A stretch of DNA of 11,578 bases, taken from assembly GCA_937885475.1 (NCBI GenBank), contig CAKZZR010000226.1, positions 1 to 11,578 of the forward strand. The letters run 5' to 3'. How positions within the stretch are numbered: position 1 is the first letter of the stretch; each line of letters starts with the position of its first letter. Origin of the DNA: an uncultured Treponema sp. (GTDB lineage: Bacteria > Spirochaetota > Spirochaetia > Treponematales > Treponemataceae). The position numbers and the translations under genes were made by a program. Below are positions 5,460 to 11,578 of the stretch, one piece after another. Below the pieces are notes generated by a model. It was not told the DNA's origin and searched no databases. It was given only the letters and a program-made list of their open reading frames with translations.

Positions 5460-6332
5460 ATGGCAGTTGTAACCATGAAAAACTTGCTTGAATCTGGTGT
5501 ACACTTTGGTCATCAGGTAAAACGCTGGGATCCGCGCATGAAGAAATACATCTTCGCAGAACGCAACGGAATCCACATCATCGACTTGCAGAAGACAATC
5601 GCTGCAATCAAGGACAGCTACGAGGCTGTTCGCAAAATCACTGCATCAGGAAAATCAATCCTGTTTGTAGGAACAAAAAAACAGGCACAGCAGGCAGTTC
5701 AGAAAGAAGCTGAGCGCTGTGGCATGTTCTACGTAAACAACCGCTGGCTTGGCGGTATGCTCACAAACTTTTCTACAATCAAAAAATCTTTGCTCCGTCT
5801 CAAGAAAATCGAAAAGATGGAAGTAGACGGAACCTTCGATAATCTTACAAAGAAAGAAGTTTCAGCCCTCCAGAAAGAAAAGGCTAAGCTTGAGAAGAAC
5901 CTTGGTGGTCTTAAAGAAATGAAAGAACTTCCAGGCGCAATCTTCATCATCGACACCCACAAGGAGCAGATTGCAGTTGCAGAAGCTCGCCGCATGGGTA
6001 TACCGATTATTGCCGTTGTTGACACAAACTGTAACCCGGAGGGAATCGACTACCCTATCCCTGGTAACGACGATGCCATCCGCGCAATCTCATTGTTCAC
6101 TTCAATCATTGCAAACGCGGTAATTGAATCAGACAACGAGAACGGCCTTAAGATTCTTGAGAATCTTGATGATGACGAGGACGCTGTTCAGACAGACGCT
6201 TCTAACAAGGGCGAGGACGAGGAAATCGTTGACTACTCTAACTATCAGCCAACAGAACAGAAGGAAGAGGATGTTGAGGCTGATGACAAAGAAAGCCTTG
6301 TTGATGAAGACAAGATCTACAACAAAAAATAA
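5460..6332 (+). CDS. rpsB: Small ribosomal subunit protein uS2
   Basis: A 290-residue protein of the 30S subunit. The core (1 to about 225) has the diagnostic LLESGVHFGHQVKRWDPRMKKYIFAERNGIHIIDLQ (9-44), NNRWLGGMLTNF (93-104) and DTNCNPEGIDYPIPGNDDAIRAI (188-210). Residues about 236-287 are a strongly acidic, probably disordered tail; I recall a tail of this kind in treponemal S2 but it is absent from the shorter E. coli protein. A GTG at 5445 would add five residues but overlaps the ribosome site AAGGAG (5448-5453), which is six bases from the ATG at 5460, so the ATG is the start. tsf follows after 14 bases. Confidence 0.97.
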   Translation: MAVVTMKNLLESGVHFGHQVKRWDPRMKKYIFAERNGIHIIDLQKTIAAIKDSYEAVRKITASGKSILFVGTKKQAQQAVQKEAERCGMFYVNNRWLGGMLTNFSTIKKSLLRLKKIEKMEVDGTFDNLTKKEVSALQKEKAKLEKNLGGLKEMKELPGAIFIIDTHKEQIAVAEARRMGIPIIAVVDTNCNPEGIDYPIPGNDDAIRAISLFTSIIANAVIESDNENGLKILENLDDDEDAVQTDASNKGEDEEIVDYSNYQPTEQKEEDVEADDKESLVDEDKIYNKK

Positions 6333-6346
6333 GCGAAGGATCCAAG

Positions 6347-7180
6347 ATGAATTACACAGCTAATGACGTAAAAACACTCCGCGACAACACTGGCGCCGGA
6401 CTGTTGGATTGTAAAAAAGCTCTTAACGAGACAAACGGCGACATTGCCGCAGCAGAAAAACTGCTGAAAGAAAAGGGTCTTGCTGCAATGGCAAAGCGTT
6501 CTGACCGCGCATCCGGAGAAGGACGCATCGTTGTAAAGCAGGAAGGAAACAAGGTTGCAATGGTAGAAGTTACCTGCGAGACTGACTTTGTTTCAAACAA
6601 TGCGGACTTTGTAGCAACCGCAGAAAAAGCTGCTGAAATCACGTTTGCAAACGGAAAGAGTGAGGTTACAGACGAGCACAAGGCGCTCATCGACACGATT
6701 TCCATCAAGTTCCGCGAGAACATGGCTGTTCGCCGCGCAGCATTCGTAGAAGTTCCAGCAGGCTCAGTTGTTTCTACATACGTTCACCATGACCACAAAA
6801 TCGGCGCGCTTGTTGTTGTAAAAGGCTCTGATGCAGATTCTGTAAAGGATTTTGCTCACGTTTGCTGCCTTCATCTGGCTTCAAACAAACCGGAATACAT
6901 CACAAAGGATGAGGTTCCGCAGTCATACATTGACGAGCAGACAGAAATCTTCAAGGCGCAGATGGCTGAAGATCCGGCAATGGCTAAAAAGCCGGACAAC
7001 GTAAAGGAAGGAATCCTTAAGGGTAAGGTTTCTAAGAACCTTGCGGCTATCTGCTTTATGGATCAGCCATACCTTGACGATGAGAAAAAGACTGTGGCAC
7101 AGGCAATTGCTGATGCAGGCAAAGCCGCTGGCGCTACCCTTTCTTTTGAAAAGGTCGTTCTTTTTGTCCTCGGTAAATAA
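6347..7180 (+). CDS. tsf: Elongation factor Ts
   Basis: A 277-residue guanine nucleotide exchange factor that releases GDP from EF-Tu. The N-terminal UBA-like domain (1-45, VKTLRDNTGAGLLDCKKAL) binds EF-Tu, and the Thr79-Asp80-Phe81-Val82 motif inserts next to its nucleotide site. The dimerisation core follows to about 230, with the C-terminal module at the end. The length is typical. The ribosome site AAGGA (6336-6340) is six bases from the ATG. The gene forms a unit with rpsB and ends at a strong terminator. pyrH, which usually follows, is missing. Confidence 0.97.
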   Translation: MNYTANDVKTLRDNTGAGLLDCKKALNETNGDIAAAEKLLKEKGLAAMAKRSDRASGEGRIVVKQEGNKVAMVEVTCETDFVSNNADFVATAEKAAEITFANGKSEVTDEHKALIDTISIKFRENMAVRRAAFVEVPAGSVVSTYVHHDHKIGALVVVKGSDADSVKDFAHVCCLHLASNKPEYITKDEVPQSYIDEQTEIFKAQMAEDPAMAKKPDNVKEGILKGKVSKNLAAICFMDQPYLDDEKKTVAQAIADAGKAAGATLSFEKVVLFVLGK

Positions 7181-7188
7181 CTGAAGCA

Positions 7189-7227
7189 AAAAAAGCGGTT
7201 GGTATTTTTTGCGCCGACCGCTTTTTT
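7189..7227 (+). terminator. Intrinsic terminator after tsf
   Basis: The arm AAAAAAGCGGTTGG (7189-7202) pairs along its length, with one T-G wobble, with CCGACCGCTTTTTT (7214-7227) around an 11-base loop. The GC-rich lower part and the following T-run make it a strong terminator nine bases after the tsf stop. The candidate frr promoter overlaps its right arm. Confidence 0.9.
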
Positions 7228-7237
7228 GTTTTATAAT
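7209..7237 (+). promoter_or_regulatory. Candidate promoter of the frr-rseP unit
   Basis: A perfect TATAAT (7232-7237) follows TTGCGC (7209-7214) by exactly 17 bases. The -35 is weak (three of six) and lies in the loop and right arm of the tsf terminator. Transcription would start near 7244, giving a leader of about 43 bases before frr. Confidence 0.6.
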
Positions 7238-7249
7238 ATGTATGATGCA

Positions 7250-7271
7250 GAAAGCCGCAGCATAGGCTTTC
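7250..7271 (+). other. Hairpin in the frr leader
   Basis: GAAAGCC (7250-7256) and GGCTTTC (7265-7271) form a seven-base perfect stem with an eight-base loop, ending four bases before the AGGAG of frr. It could influence initiation of frr translation or stabilise the transcript's 5' end. Confidence 0.4.
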
Positions 7272-7286
7272 GCTCAGGAGATAACA

Positions 7287-7823
7287 ATGTCTGAAGAAAG
7301 AATGGAAAAAACCGTTGCCTCTTTAAAAGAAAGATTCAATGGAATTCGTACTGGCCGCGCATCAGCAGCCATTTTTGACAAGGTTCGCGTTGACTATTAC
7401 GGAACAAAATCACCGCTAAATCAGGTTGCGACAGTTTCTATTCCAGAAGCACGCTCCGTAATCATCCAGCCGTTTGACAAATCGCTCATCGTGGACATTG
7501 AGAAGGCAATTCTTACGGCAGATTTGGGCTTGAACCCTTCAAATGATGGAAAAGTTATCCGCATTTCCATTCCGCCGCTTACCGCAGAGCGCCGCAAGGA
7601 GCTGGTAAAACAGGCAAAAACACTTGCAGAGGAAGCAAGAACTTCAATCCGCAACATCCGCCGCGACGGTAATGACGAGCTGAAAAAAAAGCAGAAGTCC
7701 AGCGAAATTACCGAGGACGAGCTGAAGGTTGAGGAGGACAAGCTCCAGAAGCTTACAGACAAATACGTTGCCGAAATAAACAAAATTTATGAGGCAAAAG
7801 AAAAAGACATAATGGAAGGCTAA
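7287..7823 (+). CDS. frr: Ribosome recycling factor
   Basis: A 178-residue factor that, with EF-G, splits the post-termination ribosome. The family pattern is clear: RFNGIRTGRASAAIFDKVRVDYYGTKSPLNQVATVSIPEARS (16-57), EKAILTADLGLNPSNDGKVIRISIPPLTAERRKELVK (72-108) and ARTSIRNIRRDGND (117-130), then a lysine- and glutamate-rich coiled-coil end. It is about seven residues shorter at the N-terminus than the E. coli protein, but the AGGAG site (7276-7280) six bases from this ATG supports the start. It is the first gene of the downstream unit; uppS begins two bases after its stop. Confidence 0.97.
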   Translation: MSEERMEKTVASLKERFNGIRTGRASAAIFDKVRVDYYGTKSPLNQVATVSIPEARSVIIQPFDKSLIVDIEKAILTADLGLNPSNDGKVIRISIPPLTAERRKELVKQAKTLAEEARTSIRNIRRDGNDELKKKQKSSEITEDELKVEEDKLQKLTDKYVAEINKIYEAKEKDIMEG

Positions 7824-7825
7824 CC

Positions 7826-8527
7826 ATGTCTCTGAACGCAGCTGCAATTCCTACCCACATCGGGATTATAATGGACGGAAACGGCCGTTGGGCAAAACAA
7901 CGCAATCTTCCTCGCACAAGCGGACACAAAGAAGGTCTGACGGTGGCAAAGCAGATTGTAAAGGCAGCTGCGGAGCTGGGCGTAAAATACGTTACCCTCT
8001 ATACTTTTTCTACAGAAAACTGGAAGCGCGCGCAGGAAGAAGTCGGCTTCTTAATGAACCTTATACGAGGACATCTGCGTGCGGAATTCCAGTTCTATAA
8101 GGAAAACGGAATCAGAATCAAGCATTTGGGCGATATGCAAGGCTTACCGCAGGACGTTCAGAAGGAAATTCTGAATGCAATGGAGGAGACCTCCTCATTC
8201 ACAGGGCTTACGGTCGTGCTTGCCATAAATTACGGCGGACGTGATGAGCTCTTGCGCAGCGCAAAAAAACTGATTCAAAGCGGAATTTCTGCGGAAGCAT
8301 TGACGGAAGCGGACATCTGTGCGCACTTTGACGTGCCGGAACTTCCGGACGTTGACCTGCTTATCCGAACCGGCGGGGAGCTGAGGCTTAGCAATTTTCT
8401 TCTTTGGCACGCAGCCTATGCAGAATTACTCTTTACGGATACCCTTTGGCCGGATTATAATAAAGAAGAATTCATTAAAAATATCGAGGAATTCCAGAAG
8501 CGCAGCCGCCGCTTCGGAGGAGTTTGA
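7826..8527 (+). CDS. uppS: Undecaprenyl diphosphate synthase (isoprenyl transferase)
   Basis: A 233-residue cis-prenyltransferase that condenses isopentenyl diphosphate units onto farnesyl diphosphate to give the undecaprenyl carrier used in peptidoglycan and other envelope glycans. Motifs: HIGIIMDGNGRWAK (11-24) with catalytic Asp17, SGHKEG (32-37), YTFSTENWKR (59-68), INYGGRDEL (134-142) and DLLIRTGGELRLSNFLLWHAAYAELLF (177-203) with the Arg-Ser-Asn diphosphate-binding residues. Length is standard. GGAAGG (7813-7818), inside the end of frr, serves as ribosome site seven bases before the ATG, so the two genes are probably coupled. Confidence 0.97.
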   Translation: MSLNAAAIPTHIGIIMDGNGRWAKQRNLPRTSGHKEGLTVAKQIVKAAAELGVKYVTLYTFSTENWKRAQEEVGFLMNLIRGHLRAEFQFYKENGIRIKHLGDMQGLPQDVQKEILNAMEETSSFTGLTVVLAINYGGRDELLRSAKKLIQSGISAEALTEADICAHFDVPELPDVDLLIRTGGELRLSNFLLWHAAYAELLFTDTLWPDYNKEEFIKNIEEFQKRSRRFGGV

Positions 8528-8538
8528 AAAAGGTTTAT

Positions 8539-9405
8539 ATGAGTAAAGTTGTTCAAAGATTGCTGACATTTTTTTTAGGAATTCCTCTTGTGCTTGGCTT
8601 TATCTTTCTTGACCCTACTCCAACGCATTTTGCCATAAATTGCCTTGCCATCGTGTTCTCATTTTTTGCGGCAAAGGAATTATATGAGCTGCTTGCCGTA
8701 AAAACCGAACTTAGATACAAGTATCTCATACTATTCCTTTCTGCATTGCAGCCACTCGCAACCTTTTTACTCATACTCACAAAAAAATCAGGCTCCTTTG
8801 CAAACATCTCAACATGGACATTCCTGCTTTCTGCCATGCTCATAATGGCATTGGAAGTTTTTACCACAAAGACCTTTGAGAATTCAAACGGACGGCTCAC
8901 CGCCTCCCTGTTCATCATATTTTACGCAGGCTTTTTATTTACGTTCATCTCCAAGCTGACGCTATTAAAGAATGCGACATTCTATCTGAGTCTGTTTTTG
9001 TTCACCGTCTTCATAAACGATTCCCTCGCATGGTTTTTTGGCGTTCTCTTTGGAAAGAACAACCGGGGAATCGTTGCGGCAAGCCCCAATAAAAGCCTTG
9101 CAGGCTTTTTAGGTGGCTATGCAGGAGCAATCGCTTCCTGTGTGCTTGCAAGCTTACTGTGGAAGGACATTTTTACAGGTCCGTGGTATTACGGCGCGGC
9201 ACTCGGCTTTGCCACTGCCACAGCAGGAATCATAGGCGACCTTATTGAGTCTGTATTCAAGCGCTCATCGGAAATAAAGGACAGCGGAAACATCATACCG
9301 GGACGAGGCGGAATCTTGGATTCAGTAGATTCCATCCTGTTCTCTGCACCGGTATTCTATATTCTTTCTTATCTATTGTTCAGACCGGAGTTTATCGAAT
9401 TCTAA
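8539..9405 (+). CDS. cdsA: Phosphatidate cytidylyltransferase (CDP-diacylglycerol synthase)
   Basis: A 288-residue inner-membrane enzyme that makes CDP-diacylglycerol from phosphatidate and CTP, the branch point to phospholipids. About seven to eight hydrophobic segments alternate with short loops. Conserved parts are NDSLAWFFGVLFGK (160-173), ASPNKSLAGFLGG (181-193) and the C-terminal signature SVFKRSSEIKDSGNIIPGRGGILDSVDS (238-265). In the usual signature the motif reads HGG..DR; here it is RGG (Arg256) and DS (Ser262), while the Lys-Asp pair and final Asp264 are kept. Start choice: a TTG at 8524 overlaps the uppS stop but lies only one to three bases from GGAGGAG (8516-8522); the ATG at 8539 has AAGG six bases upstream, so I prefer it. 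Confidence 0.94.
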   Translation: MSKVVQRLLTFFLGIPLVLGFIFLDPTPTHFAINCLAIVFSFFAAKELYELLAVKTELRYKYLILFLSALQPLATFLLILTKKSGSFANISTWTFLLSAMLIMALEVFTTKTFENSNGRLTASLFIIFYAGFLFTFISKLTLLKNATFYLSLFLFTVFINDSLAWFFGVLFGKNNRGIVAASPNKSLAGFLGGYAGAIASCVLASLLWKDIFTGPWYYGAALGFATATAGIIGDLIESVFKRSSEIKDSGNIIPGRGGILDSVDSILFSAPVFYILSYLLFRPEFIEF

Positions 9406-9430
9406 ACGAGGCATTTTCTACGGAGTTTTT

Positions 9431-10516
9431 ATGAAAAGGATTCTTGTTTTAGGCTGTACCGGCTCCATTGGAACAAGCACGCTGAACATCGTACGGAACA
9501 TGGGCGAGGATTTTACTGTCTGTGGTCTTACGGCTCATACAAACCGCGCGCGGCTTGCAGAATTGCAGGAGGAATTTGCGTGCAAGGTGCTTCTTACTTC
9601 TACAGACGGAATTGATGCGCTGGATGCGCTTATAGACGACACAAAGCCGGATATTGTGGTGAACGGCATTGCGGGTGCCGCGGGGCTCATTCCTTCAAAA
9701 AAGGTGCTGGAGCACGGAATTGACCTTGCGCTTGCAAACAAGGAGACCGTCGTAATGGCGTGGCCGATTATAAAGGAGCTTGCCCATGACACCGGAGCCG
9801 CAATAATTCCTGTTGATTCAGAGCATTCCGCGCTATTCAATTTAATCCGCCAGACAGGAGCGCAGAACATTCATTCTGTCATCATTACGGCGAGCGGGGG
9901 GCCATTCAGAACCTATTCTGCTGCCGAACTGGAGAATGTAACGGTTGAGGACGCATTGCACCATCCAACGTGGAATATGGGCAAGAAGATTTCAGTTGAT
10001 TCTGCGACGCTTGCAAACAAAGGGCTTGAGGTGATAGAGGCGAACCGTCTTTTTGACATTCCTGCCGACAAGATTCAGGTGGTCGTACACCCACAGAGCC
10101 TTGTTCATTCCCTCATTCGTACAAAGGATGGAATGCTCTACGCACAGATTTCGGACCCGGACATGAAGCATCCGATTTTTTCTGCCCTCACCTATCCAGA
10201 AAACAAGGAATCGTATCTGCAGCCGTTTGACTTGTTTGACAAGACAATGACGTTCTTCAAGCCAAGGACAAAGGAATTTCCCATGCTTGAGTATGCATTT
10301 GAGGTAGCACGAAAAAATAAATCATACGCGATTGCCTATAACGCCGCAAACGAAGTTGCCGTGCAGGCATTTTTAAGCAAAGAAATAGGCTTTACATCCA
10401 TTGCAAGAATCGTGCGTGGCGTTCTGGACAAGGATTGGTCTGCCCTGCCACTTACATTTGACGATGTGTTCGAGCAGGACAAAAAGGCGCGTGCCGTAGC
10501 AAAGGAACTGCTATGA
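9431..10516 (+). CDS. dxr: 1-deoxy-D-xylulose 5-phosphate reductoisomerase
   Basis: A 361-residue NADPH-dependent cytosolic enzyme that makes 2-C-methyl-D-erythritol 4-phosphate, the first committed step of the MEP isoprenoid pathway, which ultimately supplies UppS. The NADPH-binding motif GCTGSIGTSTL is at 8-18, LANKE at 101-105, and the metal-binding residues are Asp129 and Glu131 in PVDSEHSA and Glu200 in ATLANKGLEVIEA; SGGPFR is at 155-160. The length is slightly below that of E. coli Dxr. The ribosome site ACGGAG (9419-9424) is six bases from the ATG. Its stop overlaps the rseP start (ATGA), a sign of coupling. Confidence 0.97.
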   Translation: MKRILVLGCTGSIGTSTLNIVRNMGEDFTVCGLTAHTNRARLAELQEEFACKVLLTSTDGIDALDALIDDTKPDIVVNGIAGAAGLIPSKKVLEHGIDLALANKETVVMAWPIIKELAHDTGAAIIPVDSEHSALFNLIRQTGAQNIHSVIITASGGPFRTYSAAELENVTVEDALHHPTWNMGKKISVDSATLANKGLEVIEANRLFDIPADKIQVVVHPQSLVHSLIRTKDGMLYAQISDPDMKHPIFSALTYPENKESYLQPFDLFDKTMTFFKPRTKEFPMLEYAFEVARKNKSYAIAYNAANEVAVQAFLSKEIGFTSIARIVRGVLDKDWSALPLTFDDVFEQDKKARAVAKELL

Positions 10517-11578
10517 GAATCATTTTGGGGCTGCTCTGCCTGTGCTTCCTGATTTTTTTTCATGAGCTGGGACATTTTCTTGCCGCAAAGCTGTTCCATG
10601 TGAAGGTGGAATCCTTTTCAATCGGTTTTGGGCCGGTGCTTCTGCACAAAACAGTAAGGGGCACGGATTACCGCATTTCACTTGTTCCTTTGGGCGGCTA
10701 CTGTGGCATGAAGGGCGAGCAGGATTTTTTGCGCGCTCTGGAAAATCAGAGCGCTTTCATTGACGCAGAACCTGACTCGCTTTACGGCATTCACCCGCTC
10801 AAACGGATTCTGATTGCATTAGCAGGTCCCTTTCATAATTTGTTCTTTGCATTCCTAGGCTCTACGATTATCGCGCTCATCGGCTATTCGTACTATTCAT
10901 ATTCAAATCAGGTGAATCTTGCGACGGACACGTATCCTGAGCTGCACAGCGCAGCCGCGGACGCAGGAATTCGTTCCGGTGACCGGATTCTTAGGATAAA
11001 CAACGCGAAAATCACCAATTTCAATGACCTTCTGACAGAGGTTGCAAGCCGCCCGGATGAGGACATTGACGTAACCGTTGAGCGCGACGGCGAGCAGCTT
11101 GTATTTTCCGTGCATACCGATTTGGATAAGGAAAGCGGAGCCGGAAAAATAGGGCTCGCGGCAATTCCTGACAGCGCGCAAAAATATGCGGAGCCGCGCC
11201 GTTCGTTCTTTCCAGCCCTTCTGAAGGGCGCAACGGAATGCGCAAAAATGACGGCACTTACCGTAAAAGGAATTTTCACGCTGTTCAAAGGCGTTGACCT
11301 TACAAAGACTGTTTCAGGTCCAGCACGCATTGCCGACATGATGGGAACCGTGGTGAAGGAATCATTCAGCGAAAGCCTGCGGACGGGAATCGTCAATCTG
11401 CTTAGCTTTACCGGAATCATAAGCATCTCGCTTTTTATCATGAATCTGCTTCCGGTTCCGGTGCTTGACGGCGGTCTTATTCTTTTTGCGCTCATCGAGC
11501 TGGTTTTCCGTAGAAAAATGAATCCGAAAATTCTATACTATATTCAGTTTGTTGGAATTGCGTTCATCGCGCTGCTTT
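10513..11578 (+). CDS. rseP: Site-2 intramembrane zinc metalloprotease, C-terminus cut by window end
   Basis: An open frame of 355 complete codons that runs off the window without a stop. It starts with ATG overlapping the dxr stop. Domains: a first membrane helix with the zinc motif His17-Glu18-Leu-Gly-His21, a G-F-G-P stretch (38-41) followed by the LVPLGGYCGM loop (58-66), a second hydrophobic segment (about 98-128), one PDZ-like domain (about 130-220) and the C-terminal active-site helix NLLPVPVLDGG (311-321) that brings the third zinc ligand Asp319. Family members cleave membrane-bound anti-sigma factors and clear signal peptides. E. coli RseP has two PDZ domains; this one appears to have one. 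Only the last membrane segment and a few residues are missing. Confidence 0.95.
   Translation, partial: MRIILGLLCLCFLIFFHELGHFLAAKLFHVKVESFSIGFGPVLLHKTVRGTDYRISLVPLGGYCGMKGEQDFLRALENQSAFIDAEPDSLYGIHPLKRILIALAGPFHNLFFAFLGSTIIALIGYSYYSYSNQVNLATDTYPELHSAAADAGIRSGDRILRINNAKITNFNDLLTEVASRPDEDIDVTVERDGEQLVFSVHTDLDKESGAGKIGLAAIPDSAQKYAEPRRSFFPALLKGATECAKMTALTVKGIFTLFKGVDLTKTVSGPARIADMMGTVVKESFSESLRTGIVNLLSFTGIISISLFIMNLLPVPVLDGGLILFALIELVFRRKMNPKILYYIQFVGIAFIALL

Noticed and set aside
6124..6363. Small plus-strand frame across the end of rpsB
   Set aside because: It is an out-of-frame reading of the acidic tail codons, giving a Thr/Arg-rich shadow.
1..11578. A new defence, mobile or biosynthetic system
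   Set aside because: All well-supported genes are housekeeping or ordinary envelope genes in an order known from treponemes; no transposase, integrase, repeat-spacer array, toxin-antitoxin pair or biosynthetic cluster is visible.

Overview
The window looks like chromosomal housekeeping DNA from a spirochaete, most likely a Treponema. The main reason is the run rpsB-tsf-frr-uppS-cdsA-dxr-rseP with no pyrH, an order I recall from treponemes, with Treponema-like protein sequences: an acidic tail on S2, a variant CdsA signature and relaxed lipoprotein signals. Genus is an inference from gene order and protein style. I see no phage, insertion sequence, CRISPR array, tRNA or rRNA, and no sign of a new defence or mobile system. 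The novelty is at the level of gene expression signals and one degenerate enzyme.

Left part, minus strand (about 73-3236): coaD, then rpmF-acpP, then rnc and a membrane protein with a degenerate class III nucleotide cyclase domain. CoaD makes the dephospho-CoA precursor of the prosthetic group that AcpP carries, so lipid precursor supply and ribosome genes (L32, RNase III) sit together. rpmF-acpP has two good tandem sigma-70-type promoters and ends at a terminator. rnc and the cyclase-like gene follow as a second unit, ending at a hairpin next to the left edge. The first 36 bases hold a separate palindromic element that may be an interspersed repeat.

Middle, plus strand (3292-5352): two exported proteins of unknown role (a lipoprotein and an envelope HEAT-repeat protein), a strong terminator, then maf (nucleotide pyrophosphatase). 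coaD and the lipoprotein gene diverge from overlapping promoters.

Right part, plus strand (5353-11578): a structured leader, rpsB-tsf and a terminator, then frr-uppS-cdsA-dxr-rseP starting from a promoter embedded in that terminator. This joins translation (S2, EF-Ts, ribosome recycling) to isoprenoid and envelope synthesis (Dxr, UppS, CdsA) and membrane proteolysis (RseP, cut by the window end).

The most interesting pattern is that the three genes without a Shine-Dalgarno sequence at the head of their units (rnc, coaD and the lipoprotein gene) each have a promoter-like -35/-10 pair with 17-base spacing placed so that transcription would start on or within two bases of the ATG. This suggests leaderless mRNAs, while every other unit-leading gene except maf has a clear ribosome binding site.
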